Positions 30,049 to 38,147 of a DNA stretch of 44,556 nucleotides are shown here, piece by piece. Both the position numbers and the translations under genes were made by a program. Source of the DNA: Streptomyces acidicola (GTDB lineage: Bacteria > Actinomycetota > Actinomycetes > Streptomycetales > Streptomycetaceae); NCBI RefSeq assembly GCF_009377235.1, contig NZ_VMNX01000056.1, forward strand, positions 1 through 44,556. Reading direction: 5' to 3'. Every line of letters begins with the position of its first letter. Position 1 is the first letter of the stretch. The notes under the pieces are model-generated. The model was not told where the DNA came from. It ran no database searches and was given only the letters and a program-made list of their open reading frames with translations.

Positions 30049-31029
30049 TCAGCACACCTCTTCGAGATCGCGCCAGTCCCGCGAGTCAGGACTGTCCGCC
30101 ACCCACCCGTCCAGCAACCCCCGCACCAACGAAGCCGGCGCAGCAACCCCGCACTCGCGCTCGGGCGCCCACAGCTGCCCGTCCGTGCGGTGGCCCAGCG
30201 GGCCGGGGTGGCCGGGCTCGCTGTGATCGTGCGGGTCGAGATGGTCGCCGTCGCCCTCGTCGGACGGCATGCGCGACTCCGAGCACAGCCGGCACAGCAG
30301 CCGCACGGAGGACGACCAGTCCTCGGCGGCGAAGCCGGCGTCGGCGGCGAGCTGCTCCAGGGCGTCCCGGTCGTCCTCGGTCGCGGCCTCCAGGAGCACC
30401 ACCCACGTGGGCACCGGTGAGGGCGCCCACAGCTCGATCTCGTCGAACACCGGGTACGCGTGCCCGGCGGCGGTGGTCCGCTCGCCGTGCGGCACCCCGT
30501 CGTGCAGGACGACCTCGCCCCACCGGCGGCCGGAGGACGGCAGTGGAATGGAGAGCACCTCGATCCGGGCGGGGTCCAGCCGGCGCCCCCACACGACCTC
30601 GGCCTCGCCCTCCGGCGACAGCCGCACCGCGGCGCTGCCCAGCTCCATGCCGACGGGCTCACCGGAGGCGCCGGGGCCGCCGGGCACCCGAAGCCCGTAC
30701 GCCTGCCAGGCCCGCCGGGCCAGCGGCCAGTCCTGCAGGGCGGTGGCGGCGATCCCGACGTTCCACCAGTCGGGCGCCCCGGTTTCCCGGTCGAGCAGCG
30801 CGACGGCCCTGAGGCCCGCGGCCCGTGCCTGCTCCCAGTCGTGCCGGAACTTGTGCAGCAGCGCGAGGTTGAACCAGGACTCGGACAGCCACGGCTCCAG
30901 GTCCGCGGCCCGCGTCAACAGCGCGCCCGCGTCCTCGTACCGCCCGTCACCGATCAGCGTGAAAGCGCGGTCGGTGGCCTGCCGCCAGGAGGCGGAGGGC
31001 CGGTGCCCCCCCTTGCCGAAGATCCTCAC
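30049..31029 (-). CDS. Tetratricopeptide-repeat protein
   Basis: A 326-residue cytosolic protein. Two to three TPR units are seen in the first 120 residues (WRQATDRAFTLIGDGRYEDA, then WFNLALLHKFRHDWEQARAA and WWNVGIAATALQDWPLARRA). The rest is a beta-rich domain without a family name I can give, ending in an acidic and histidine-rich linker (DEGDGDHLDPHDHSE) and a short helix. The start is GTG at 31029 (VRIFGKGG), which begins just before the repeats. It probably acts as a scaffold; the function is unknown. The same gene occurs near def in other Streptomyces (recalled). Confidence 0.8.
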   Translation of the reverse strand: MRIFGKGGHRPSASWRQATDRAFTLIGDGRYEDAGALLTRAADLEPWLSESWFNLALLHKFRHDWEQARAAGLRAVALLDRETGAPDWWNVGIAATALQDWPLARRAWQAYGLRVPGGPGASGEPVGMELGSAAVRLSPEGEAEVVWGRRLDPARIEVLSIPLPSSGRRWGEVVLHDGVPHGERTTAAGHAYPVFDEIELWAPSPVPTWVVLLEAATEDDRDALEQLAADAGFAAEDWSSSVRLLCRLCSESRMPSDEGDGDHLDPHDHSEPGHPGPLGHRTDGQLWAPERECGVAAPASLVRGLLDGWVADSPDSRDWRDLEEVC

Positions 31030-31266
31030 GATTCCCGCCTGCCAGTTCCGTCCCGTTCGGTGGAGTGGGCTGGCTCTGTGCCCCCGGACACCCTCTCCCT
31101 CGCATCCAACCACGTACGGCTGGAAGGACGCTCATTACCCATGGGTTACCCAGCCCTGGCCTGGGTATGACCGCCCATCCCTCTCTCCCCACCCTCGCAC
31201 CGTTTCTTCCCCTCCGGGGCGTTCGATCAGGTCCTCCGGGTGCTCACGCCGGTAGCGCGCCGGGAG

Positions 31267-32508
31267 CTAAGCGCCCCAGGGCGCCGCCGCGGTGCCCCGC
31301 TGGTTCAGCAGTACCCGGGCCAGTGACTCGACCACCTCGGGCTGGTAGTCGCGGGCGGTCCCCAGGCGCAGTTCCTCCAGCGCCCGCAGCGGCCCGCCCG
31401 GACCGGCGTCGCGCGTCTTCTCCTCGTAGGCGTTCACGGCCCGTACGATCCGTGCGCTGACCGGCTGGTCCCGGTACGGGTCCGCCTGGCGCTCGACGAC
31501 CACCGCGACCTCGGCGTCCACCCCGGTCTGCCGGACGACGGCACCGCCGAGCAGGGCGATCCGCCGCTGCTCCTCGGCGGGCAGGACGGCGGTGGCCCCG
31601 GCGGGGACGGGGTCGACCAGGGAGAGCTGCCCGATGTCGTGCATCAGGGCCGCGTGCTCCAGCACGGTCAGCTCCGGCCCGGACAGCCCGAGCTCCCGGC
31701 CCACGGCCCGGCTGAGCGCGGCCACGCGCCGGGCGTGGCCCGCGGGGGTGTACCCGGCGATCTCGGTGGCCCGCGCGAGGGAGGCGATGGTCTGCCGGTA
31801 GGTGGCGCGCACGCCCGCGTAACGACGGAAGGAGAGCTGGGTGAGCAGCAGCGGCAGCGAGAACACGGGCAGCGCCCACAGTCCGACGACGGCCACCGCG
31901 AGAGACATCACCACGCCGGTGGCGCACACGGCGGAGCCGATGCCGAGCAACGCCCGCAGCTCGTCGCGCAGCAGTGGGCTGAGCGGCCAGCCGGTACGCG
32001 AGCGGGCCAGTACCGCGGCGAGCACGGCGTCGCACAGCACGGTGAGGACCAGCAGCGCGACGACGAGCAGCACGTACGCGGGCCCGCTCCACTCCCGTAA
32101 CGCGCCCCGGCTGCACAGGGGTTGGAAGCAGACGGCGGCGAAGGCGACCGTGAGGACGCGCCGGGCGAGGTGGTCGGCCGTGGGTCCCTGCCCCCGGGCG
32201 ACGTGCGGTACGCACCCGGCGAGCGCGGCCGCGACGACCACGGCGACGACCTGTGCCGTGCCGTGCTGTGTGGGCGCCCCGCCGTCCACCCCGAACAGCG
32301 CGTACGCGAGCGCCCCGGCGGCTCCGAGCGGCGCCGACTCCCGCCCTTCGGTACCGCGCCACCGGGAGAGCTCGCCGACGGCGACGAGCAGCCCGAAGGC
32401 GAGGGCCGCTCCGGGTTCTTCGAGGCCCTGCCAGAGGGTGCGGGCGAGGCCGGTGACGGCGACGAGGGCGGCGGTTCCGTGGACGAGGACGAGGATCGGG
32501 TGTCTCAC
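31267..32508 (-). CDS. Membrane protein with degenerate HD/HD-GYP domain
   Basis: A 413-residue protein with about 7-8 membrane helices in the first 250 residues and an HD-type domain from about 260. The first metal pair survives in LMHDIGQLSL, but the second half lacks the HH and GYP residues of active HD-GYP phosphodiesterases (DPYRDQP in their place). It is likely an inactive or altered partner of the intact HD-GYP protein encoded just upstream, whose stop overlaps its ATG by four bases. The two genes are paralogues by layout (membrane array then HD domain). Confidence 0.8.
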   Translation of the reverse strand: MRHPILVLVHGTAALVAVTGLARTLWQGLEEPGAALAFGLLVAVGELSRWRGTEGRESAPLGAAGALAYALFGVDGGAPTQHGTAQVVAVVVAAALAGCVPHVARGQGPTADHLARRVLTVAFAAVCFQPLCSRGALREWSGPAYVLLVVALLVLTVLCDAVLAAVLARSRTGWPLSPLLRDELRALLGIGSAVCATGVVMSLAVAVVGLWALPVFSLPLLLTQLSFRRYAGVRATYRQTIASLARATEIAGYTPAGHARRVAALSRAVGRELGLSGPELTVLEHAALMHDIGQLSLVDPVPAGATAVLPAEEQRRIALLGGAVVRQTGVDAEVAVVVERQADPYRDQPVSARIVRAVNAYEEKTRDAGPGGPLRALEELRLGTARDYQPEVVESLARVLLNQRGTAAAPWGA

Positions 32509-33839
32509 GAGCCGGCCTCCGCACGCAGGGGCTCGCTCTGTGGCGGGACGTTTCCGCGCTGATCGTCACCGTCCGCGGTGACCGCCGGACGCCAGCCGTG
32601 CCGCCCGAGGGCCCGCACGAGCGCCTCGACCATCTCCGGATCGAACTGCGTTCCCGCGCACCGCTCCAGCTCCTCCAGCGCGGCCGCGACCGGGCGGGCC
32701 CGCCGGTAACACCGGGTCGACGTCATCGCGTCAAAGGCGTCGGCGACGGCCACCACCCGTGCGCACTCCGGGATCTGAGTACCTGTCAGTCCGTAGGGAT
32801 ACCCGCTGCCGTCCAGCCGTTCGTGGTGGTGCAGGATCGCCGACCGGGCCTCTCCGAGGAACCCGATCCCCCGCACCATCTCGTGCCCGTACTCGGGATG
32901 CAGCTCGATGACCCGCCGCTCCTCGGGGGTCAGCGGCCCGTTCTTGCGCAACAGCCGGGTGGGGACGCCGAGTTTGCCCACGTCGTGCAGGATCCCTGCG
33001 AAGCGGAGCACCTCGACCCGCGCGTCGTCCATGCCGAGTTCACAGGCGATCATCATGGAGGCCTGGCCGACCCGCTCGCTGTGACCGCGCGTGTACCCGT
33101 CCTTGATGTCGACGGCCTGCACCAGGGCGCGGATGGTGGCCTGGTGGGCCGCCCGCTCCCGGTGGTACTGCTCGAACACCCAGCAGGACACGTGCATCGG
33201 CAGCAGCACGAGCAGCGCGGCGACCGGCCCGTAGTGGCTGCGCCACAGCACCGCCATCATCAGCCCGGCGAGACCGTGCACGGTGACGGGAGCGAGGGAC
33301 CGCAGGAAGAGCCCGCGCCAGGCGTTCCGTACGGGCACCCGCTCGGCCAGGGCCAGGATGCCGCCGTCGAGGGCGGTCAGGACCGCGCAGAACACCAGGA
33401 CGGCGGCGCCCACGGGCACCAGCGCGTCGGGAAAGTCGGGCTGGGCGACCGCGTCCCGGCCGGCCAGCGCCCAGTGCACCCGGGACGCCGCCCAGACGGC
33501 GAGGCCGAGCCGGGCCGCCCGCCACACGCGCCTCAGCCCTCGCGGCCGCTGCTCGACCCGCGCGAGGAGCGCACCCGGAACCGCCACGAGCGCGGCTGCC
33601 GCGGGCGGCAACAGGAAGGCCCCGGCCAGCAGGACGGGGAAGAACGTACCCATGCCCCTGGGCGCGTGGCGCCCGAGAAGACGGCACCGGGCGAGTTGCT
33701 CGCACCCGGCGTACAGCGCCGCGAGCAGCCCCACCGCCCACCACGGAACGTGAACGTCCGGCACGGGAGTGAGGCAGACCAGAGCACCTGCGACGACACA
33801 GGCGACGTACACACGTGCCCATGCCGGAACCGACCCCAT
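32505..33839 (-). CDS. Membrane-anchored HD-GYP domain protein
   Basis: A 444-residue protein. The first 215 residues hold about six membrane helices of the MASE/7TM-like sort, and the rest is an HD-GYP domain that typically cleaves cyclic di-GMP or a related dinucleotide. Signature residues are intact: HDVGKLGVP (HD), HPEYGHEM, HHERLDGSGYPYGL (HH and GYP), and VADAFDAMTS. The start is ATG at 33839. It is translationally coupled to the degenerate HD gene downstream. Cyclic di-GMP controls development in Streptomyces through BldD, so a developmental role is possible but inferred. Confidence 0.88.
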   Translation of the reverse strand: MGSVPAWARVYVACVVAGALVCLTPVPDVHVPWWAVGLLAALYAGCEQLARCRLLGRHAPRGMGTFFPVLLAGAFLLPPAAAALVAVPGALLARVEQRPRGLRRVWRAARLGLAVWAASRVHWALAGRDAVAQPDFPDALVPVGAAVLVFCAVLTALDGGILALAERVPVRNAWRGLFLRSLAPVTVHGLAGLMMAVLWRSHYGPVAALLVLLPMHVSCWVFEQYHRERAAHQATIRALVQAVDIKDGYTRGHSERVGQASMMIACELGMDDARVEVLRFAGILHDVGKLGVPTRLLRKNGPLTPEERRVIELHPEYGHEMVRGIGFLGEARSAILHHHERLDGSGYPYGLTGTQIPECARVVAVADAFDAMTSTRCYRRARPVAAALEELERCAGTQFDPEMVEALVRALGRHGWRPAVTADGDDQRGNVPPQSEPLRAEAGS

Positions 33840-33997
33840 CGTGCTCCTCCCTTTTTCCGGCTCCGGAGCCTAGGGCGGGGCGGGGCACATGGGGGCGGCT
33901 ATGGCCGGAATCGGCGGGTACACGCGACCCGCGTTACCCCGTTCGGGTGATCGGACGCTCCGATGCTCGTACGTACATCCGGGTTGGGAACGATGGT

Positions 33998-34387
33998 TCA
34001 GTGGGCGACGTCGGAGGCGAGCACCTTGTTGAGCTGCTCCACCGTGGCCGGCGACTCGCGCTGGAACGCGGCCAGGTCGAGGCCGTCGTCGCCCTTGACG
34101 GTGAGCAGGGCACGGTCACCGACGGCCACGACGATGACGTGGCCCGAGCCGCAGCGGGCGACCACCTCTCGGAGCGCGCCGACGCCGGTGGTGTCGGCCA
34201 TACGACGGCTGACACCGAGGGTCGCGGCGGCGAGAGCGGCGACGGACTCCGGATGGACCGTGTCGGAGTCCGCGACGACCAGGAGGCCGTCCACGGTGGA
34301 CAGGACGCTCTCGGAGACCCCCATCACCCGTTCACGCAGCGAGGTCAGAATGCCGTTCAGGGATTCGGGCGGTGGGATTTCGGACAT
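33998..34387 (-). CDS. Roadblock/LC7 domain protein
   Basis: A 129-residue single-domain protein of the roadblock/LC7 (MglB-like) fold, a partner of small Ras-like GTPases in bacteria. Typical parts are STVDGLLVVADSD near residue 30 and GHVIVVAVGDRALLTVKG near 85. The start is ATG at 34387 with AAGGAGCACC just ahead. No MglA/CvnD-type GTPase gene is in the window, unlike the Streptomyces conservons where cvnB sits beside cvnD. It belongs to a run of related genes up to 36763. Confidence 0.85.
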   Translation of the reverse strand: MSEIPPPESLNGILTSLRERVMGVSESVLSTVDGLLVVADSDTVHPESVAALAAATLGVSRRMADTTGVGALREVVARCGSGHVIVVAVGDRALLTVKGDDGLDLAAFQRESPATVEQLNKVLASDVAH

Positions 34388-34451
34388 TTAAGGTGCTCCT
34401 TGTTCCCGGCATATGCCGGTACTGGTATGGTCCAAACGGAACTCGACGGAG

Positions 34452-35036
34452 TCAGTCGGACTCCGGGAGGGCCCGCAGCGCCGCACGGACACGTTGCAGC
34501 GTTTCGACAGGTGGTTGGTCGGCTGCCAGCTCTTCGGCCGACAGCATCGAAAAAAGGGCATGCGCGGGTAGGGGCACCGGCGCAGGCGGGGTCTTGGCCT
34601 CCGGCCGAGGGTTCCCGGGAGCCGGTACCGCACGGCGGCGGGGCAGCGGTCGGCGTACCGGTAACGCTGTCGGTGCGGGTAAGGAACCGGGGTCGACGTC
34701 CGGCGTGGAGGGTGCGTCCGTCGACGCTTCTTCTTGGTTCTGTTCTTCTTCGATCTGTGGTGACGCGGCTTCTTTGGTCCGTGGTGGCGCGACTTCGTTG
34801 TTCTGTGGTGTCGCGGCTTCTTTTTGGTCCTGCGCGGCTTGGTCCTGTGCGAATTGGTCCTGCGCCGCTTGGTCTTGTGCGACCTGGTTCTGTCCGGCTC
34901 GGTCCTGCGCGGCCCCGGCCTCTTCCCGGTCCTTGGGGGCCTTGGCCTCTCTGCGTTTGCGCGTGGGGGCTCGCTGGGATCGAGCACCCGTGGTGCGCTG
35001 CCGGGCCTTCGCCGCCCGGTCGTCGTCTGGACTCAA
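34452..35036 (-). CDS. Low-complexity repeat protein of the roadblock cluster
   Basis: A 194-residue frame that starts at TTG 35036, overlapping the stop of the DUF4388 gene (TTGA) with GAGGGG ahead. The first part is basic (ARQRTTGARSQRAPTRKRRE). A glutamine-rich stretch of five-residue repeats follows (QDQAA, QDQFA, QDQAA), then an acidic and proline-rich linker. A short conserved-looking end reads PVETLQRVRAALRALPESD. The C-terminal helix is the most gene-like part. It may be a disordered tether or linker. Coupling to the DUF4388 gene supports it being real; a homology search is needed for certainty. Confidence 0.55.
   Translation of the reverse strand: MSPDDDRAAKARQRTTGARSQRAPTRKRREAKAPKDREEAGAAQDRAGQNQVAQDQAAQDQFAQDQAAQDQKEAATPQNNEVAPPRTKEAASPQIEEEQNQEEASTDAPSTPDVDPGSLPAPTALPVRRPLPRRRAVPAPGNPRPEAKTPPAPVPLPAHALFSMLSAEELAADQPPVETLQRVRAALRALPESD
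34825..34914. repeat. Six-copy 15-base coding tandem repeat
   Basis: Six units of 15 bases (type TGGTCCTGCGCGGCT on the plus strand) follow each other without gaps and encode a five-residue motif of the kind QDQAA on the minus strand. Units differ by 1-5 bases. Such repeats vary in copy number between strains. A looser repeat of about 25 bases adjoins at 34750-34824. Confidence 0.75.
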
Positions 35037-35872
35037 CTCCCACCCCTCGGTGCGGCGTCGTGCCCGGGGGATCCGCCCCGGGGCCTGCGTTTCGGCAGGG
35101 GCACCACCTTCGGCGCCGGGGCGTCGGTCGGCGGAGGCGTCCGTGAGGGGCGGGGGGCGGTGCTCGGCCGGCTGTCGGGTGCGGCCCTGGTGTCCCAGCG
35201 GACGAGGTGGAGCGCCTCCAGGCGGATGAGGTCCAGCATGACGGCGTACAGTCCGCGCCCCAGCGCGAAGGCCAGGTCCCGTGGTGTACGGCGCCCGTTG
35301 ACGTGGTCGAGGACGCCCTGGTGCCGGCGCGTGAGCCGGACGCCGGGCCGGCGGGGGCCCGAACCCGTCACAGCCACGGGACGTACACGAGTCAATTCGC
35401 CCGGCGCGCCCCAGGAACGGGACAGCAGCGCCACACGCCGGGCGGTCTCCTCGGTCAGTTGCTGCGGCTCCACGCCCGGCTCGGTGACGAGCGCGGGCTC
35501 GCGGTCGCTCAACTCCCAGCTTCCCGGGGGGCTCAGGGCCATGGCGAACGCGCCGTCGAACACGGCCGCGGCGCAGACGACCTCCAGTTCGGCGGCACCG
35601 ATCAGCCCTGCGGCCACGAGGTGTCCGCCCAACCGGTCCACGTCCGGTTCCGTGGCGCACACGGCCAGCCAGGCCTCGTCATCGATCCGGCCCGAGGTGA
35701 GCAGCGCCGACGTGACGGTCGGTGCGCCCGGCGTCTCGATCGCGCCCACCAGCCCGTTCCGCAGGTGGATCGTTCCTCCCGGGTGGCCCGAGACACGTAC
35801 CGTCCCGCTGAAGCCCTCGTCGCGGAGCCCCAGCAGGAGCGCGGGCACATTGCGTGCCGCGTGCGCCGTCAC
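35033..35872 (-). CDS. DUF4388 (PATAN-like) domain protein
   Basis: A 279-residue protein. The N-terminal ~130 residues are a DUF4388/PATAN domain: LRDEGFSGTVRVSGHPGGTI, then a typical LRNGLVGAIETPG. These are often found with roadblock, GTPase and two-component proteins. A winged-helix-like part (GVLDHVNGRRTPRDLAFALGRGLYAVM) follows at about 185-225, and the tail is proline and arginine rich. The start is ATG at 35872, overlapping the stop of the upstream roadblock gene by four bases. The next gene starts at its stop, so three genes are tightly coupled. Confidence 0.8.
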   Translation of the reverse strand: MTAHAARNVPALLLGLRDEGFSGTVRVSGHPGGTIHLRNGLVGAIETPGAPTVTSALLTSGRIDDEAWLAVCATEPDVDRLGGHLVAAGLIGAAELEVVCAAAVFDGAFAMALSPPGSWELSDREPALVTEPGVEPQQLTEETARRVALLSRSWGAPGELTRVRPVAVTGSGPRRPGVRLTRRHQGVLDHVNGRRTPRDLAFALGRGLYAVMLDLIRLEALHLVRWDTRAAPDSRPSTAPRPSRTPPPTDAPAPKVVPLPKRRPRGGSPGHDAAPRGGS

Positions 35873-36243
35873 GCCAGCACCTCTCCGACCCGGTCGCCCA
35901 GACTCCGCAGCGCCAGCGCCACATTGACCCGGTCCCGGTCGAGTCCCGCCGACAGCAGCAGAGGATCACCCGTCGGCCGCGCCACGGTGAAGAGCACCTG
36001 CTGGCGCTTCGTGCTGGTCGTGACCACGCTCTCCAACTCCCCCTCGGCCCCCGCCGCCCCCAGTCGTTCGGCGATGAGCGTGGCGAGTTCGGAGGCATCC
36101 GTCCCGTCCCCCGCCTCGGCGATGTCCCCCGCGACGCCGTAGGTCAGGCCGGTGACCGCGTCGACGAGAGCGACGCCGGTGACCCCGGGGGAATCGAGGA
36201 GCCGGTCCAGGGAAGCCTGGAGTGCCGTCGTCGTTTCCCCCAT
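35869..36243 (-). CDS. Roadblock/LC7-like protein (second copy)
   Basis: A 124-residue roadblock-like protein: LDRLLDSPGVTGVALVDAVTGLTYG at the start, then SELATLIAERLGAAG, and the strand pair LESVVTTSTKRQQVLFTVA. The length and fold pattern match the proteins at 33998 and 36398. The start is ATG at 36243 with GGAGGGGG ahead. It is first in the coupled set with the DUF4388 and repeat-protein genes. It is divergent from the third roadblock-like gene across 154 bases. Confidence 0.75.
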   Translation of the reverse strand: MGETTTALQASLDRLLDSPGVTGVALVDAVTGLTYGVAGDIAEAGDGTDASELATLIAERLGAAGAEGELESVVTTSTKRQQVLFTVARPTGDPLLLSAGLDRDRVNVALALRSLGDRVGEVLA

Positions 36244-36397
36244 TCCCCCTCCAACTTTCTTCGTCGCACAGTACTTTGAGCGTCAGCTTCCACAACTTCA
36301 CCAAAGTTGACGCGTTTTGACCCCAGGGTCGCACACGTTCGATCGTAGATGGCCGGACAGTCACCGGTCAGCAGCACTGAGGAATTGAGGCAACACC

Positions 36398-36763
36398 ATG
36401 AACATCGAGACCGCGCTCAAGGAAGCCATGGCCCTGGAGGGAGCGCTCGGTATCGCCCTCGTCGACTACGAAAGCGGCATGTCGCTGGGCACGCTCGGTG
36501 GTGGCCCGGGCCTCGACCTGGAACTCGCGGCGGCGGGAAACACCGAGGTCGTGCGCTCCAAGATGCGCACGCTGGCCTCGCTGGACATGAACGACGTCAT
36601 CGAGGACATCCTGATCACGCTGGGCCAGCAGTACCACCTGATCCGGCCGCTCACCAGCAGCAAGGGAACGCTCTTCCTCTACCTGGCGCTCGACCGGTCC
36701 CGCAGCAACCTGGCCCTGGCCCGGCACGGCCTGAAGCGGATCGAGACCAGCCTGGACGTCTGA
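36398..36763 (+). CDS. Roadblock/LC7-like protein (third copy)
   Basis: A 121-residue protein with the same layout: ALKEAMALEGALGIALVDYESGMSLG, a helix around DLELAAAGNTEVVRSKMRTLA, and DVIEDILITLGQQYHLIRPL. It ends in LDRSRSNLALARHGLKRIE, close to the end of the second copy (LDRDRVNVALALRSL). The start is ATG at 36398. It stands divergent from the other roadblock genes and convergent with rsrA. It probably forms homodimers or heterodimers with its neighbours. Function unknown. Confidence 0.8.
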   Translation: MNIETALKEAMALEGALGIALVDYESGMSLGTLGGGPGLDLELAAAGNTEVVRSKMRTLASLDMNDVIEDILITLGQQYHLIRPLTSSKGTLFLYLALDRSRSNLALARHGLKRIETSLDV

Positions 36764-36845
36764 CGGGGCGCGCCCGGCCCCGGACACACATCGTCGTCCA
36801 CGGGGATCGCCCCGGGACCACACGGGGATCACGCGAAGATCAGTA

Positions 36846-36878
36846 GGCCCGGAGTCCGGGAAGCCAGGGCTCCGGGCC
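36846..36878. terminator. Hairpin terminator between convergent genes
   Basis: A perfect 9-pair stem, GGCCCGGAG with CTCCGGGCC, with a 15-base loop lies between the roadblock-like gene and rsrA, which converge. It can serve both strands. No U-run is present. Confidence 0.7.
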
Positions 36879-36884
36879 GGACGT

Positions 36885-37187
36885 TCACGACTCCTGCGGA
36901 GTCGCCGTCACGTCGTGTTCGGGCACGGCCTGTCCGGAACGGATCATGTCGATCCGCCCCATGACCTTGGCACGCAGATCGGTCGGCACGTCGTCCTGCC
37001 CGCAGCACCGCTTGACCAGCTTCTTCACGGCCTGCTCCAGCCCGTACTTCTCCAGGCAGGGCGAGCATTCCTCGAAGTGGTGCTCGAACTTGGTGCAGTC
37101 GGCGTCGGGCATCTCACGGTCGAGGAACTCGTAGAGATGATCGAGGATCTCGCTGCAATCCGTCTCGTGCGGCTCTCCGCAGCTCAT
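36885..37187 (-). CDS. rsrA: Zinc-containing redox anti-sigma factor RsrA
   Basis: A 100-residue ZAS-family anti-sigma factor that holds SigR in reduced cells and lets it go when its thiols form a disulfide. The key residues fit the known protein: C3, C11, C31, H37, C41, C44, C61 and C62. The HxxxCxxC centre reads HFEECSPC; C11 and C44 form the switch disulfide and the zinc site in S. coelicolor RsrA (recalled). The start is ATG at 37187, overlapping the sigR stop by four bases, which gives coupled, balanced synthesis. Confidence 0.95.
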   Translation of the reverse strand: MSCGEPHETDCSEILDHLYEFLDREMPDADCTKFEHHFEECSPCLEKYGLEQAVKKLVKRCCGQDDVPTDLRAKVMGRIDMIRSGQAVPEHDVTATPQES

Positions 37188-37867
37188 GAGCCCGAGCCTT
37201 TCGCTTCGTTCGACTCCCCGGCGCCGGCCGGGACCAGCCCACGGTCACGGGCGTAGTCCTCCAGCATGCCGCGCAGTTGACGGCGGCCCCGGTGGAGGCG
37301 GGACATCACCGTACCGATGGGTGTCCCCATGATGTCCGCGATCTCCTTGTACGCAAAGCCCTCAACGTCCGCGAGGTAGACGGCGATGCGGAATTCCTCG
37401 GGGATCGCCTGCAGCGCTTCCTTGACGTCCGAGTCGGGCAGGTGGTCGAGCGCCTGCGACTCGGCGGAGCGCAGACCGGTCGACATGTGCGACTCGGCGC
37501 GCGCCAGCTGCCAGTCCTCGATCTCCTCGGCCGCGCTGCGCTGAGGTTCGCGCTGCTTCTTGCGGTACGAGTTGATGAAGGTGTTGGTCAGGATCCGGTA
37601 CAGCCACGCCTTCAGATTGGTGCCCTCACGGAACTGGTGGAAGGACGCGTACGCCTTCGCGTACGTCTCCTGCACCAGGTCCTCGGCGTCGGCGGGGTTG
37701 CGCGTCATGCGCAGCGCAGCCGAATACATCTGGTCGAGGAAGTCGAGCGCGTCCCGCTCGAAGCGCGCGCTGCGCTCGGCGGTCGTCTCCGTGCCGCCAC
37801 CCCGGCCCTCGGGCTGCTCCGCCTGGCCGTTTTCGGTCCCTGCGTCGGTCCCAGTGACCGGACCCAC
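37184..37867 (-). CDS. sigR: ECF sigma factor SigR (thiol-oxidative stress)
   Basis: A 227-residue ECF sigma factor that turns on thioredoxin, mycothiol and proteolysis genes under disulfide stress. Region 2 contains MYSAALRMTRNPADAEDLVQETYAKAY in pieces (about 40-66), followed by WLYRILTNTFINSYRKK. Region 4 contains EGFAYKEIADIMGTPIGTVMSRLHRGRR in pieces. The start is GTG at 37867 (VGPVTG) with GGAGG ahead. The frame stays open to ATG 38053, which would add 62 residues. S. coelicolor makes a longer, unstable form SigR' from an upstream start after induction, and this sequence (GSTICPSRRSASDLDW onward) looks like it. Transcribed from a sigma-R promoter at 38113-38138. Confidence 0.95.
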   Translation of the reverse strand: MGPVTGTDAGTENGQAEQPEGRGGGTETTAERSARFERDALDFLDQMYSAALRMTRNPADAEDLVQETYAKAYASFHQFREGTNLKAWLYRILTNTFINSYRKKQREPQRSAAEEIEDWQLARAESHMSTGLRSAESQALDHLPDSDVKEALQAIPEEFRIAVYLADVEGFAYKEIADIMGTPIGTVMSRLHRGRRQLRGMLEDYARDRGLVPAGAGESNEAKGSGS

Positions 37868-38112
37868 CTCCTCCAGAGTCTGGGCAGGACCGAAACCGAT
37901 CCCACTCGAATCGGAGAATAGACGACCTTCGGCAGGGACTGCTTGCACTTCCGTTCCACCTGCCGTCCGAACAGGGGTGGTCTTGGCCGCGTGCAGCACC
38001 GTCCAGTCCAGGTCACTGGCGCTGCGACGGCTCGGGCAGATGGTCGAACCCATGCGGCGGACTCCCTCTCGTACGAACGGGTCAGCGCGTTTCCGCGCTG
38101 TCTGATCCGCAC

Positions 38113-38138
38113 AACAGTCACCCGGGGCCCGGCATTCC
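38113..38138 (-). promoter_or_regulatory. Sigma-R autoregulatory promoter of sigR
   Basis: On the minus strand, GGAAT (38134-38138) and GTT (38113-38115) are separated by exactly 18 bases, the sigma-R promoter consensus. It lies 60 bases before ATG 38053 of the long SigR form, so induced transcripts include the longer start. This agrees with the positive feedback known in S. coelicolor. Confidence 0.85.
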
Positions 38139-38147
38139 CGCCCGCCC

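Noticed and set aside
34388..34987. Alternative frame over the repeat region with lysine/threonine-rich content
   Set aside because: It does not couple to neighbours and has no conserved end; the TTG 35036 frame is more plausible, though not certain.
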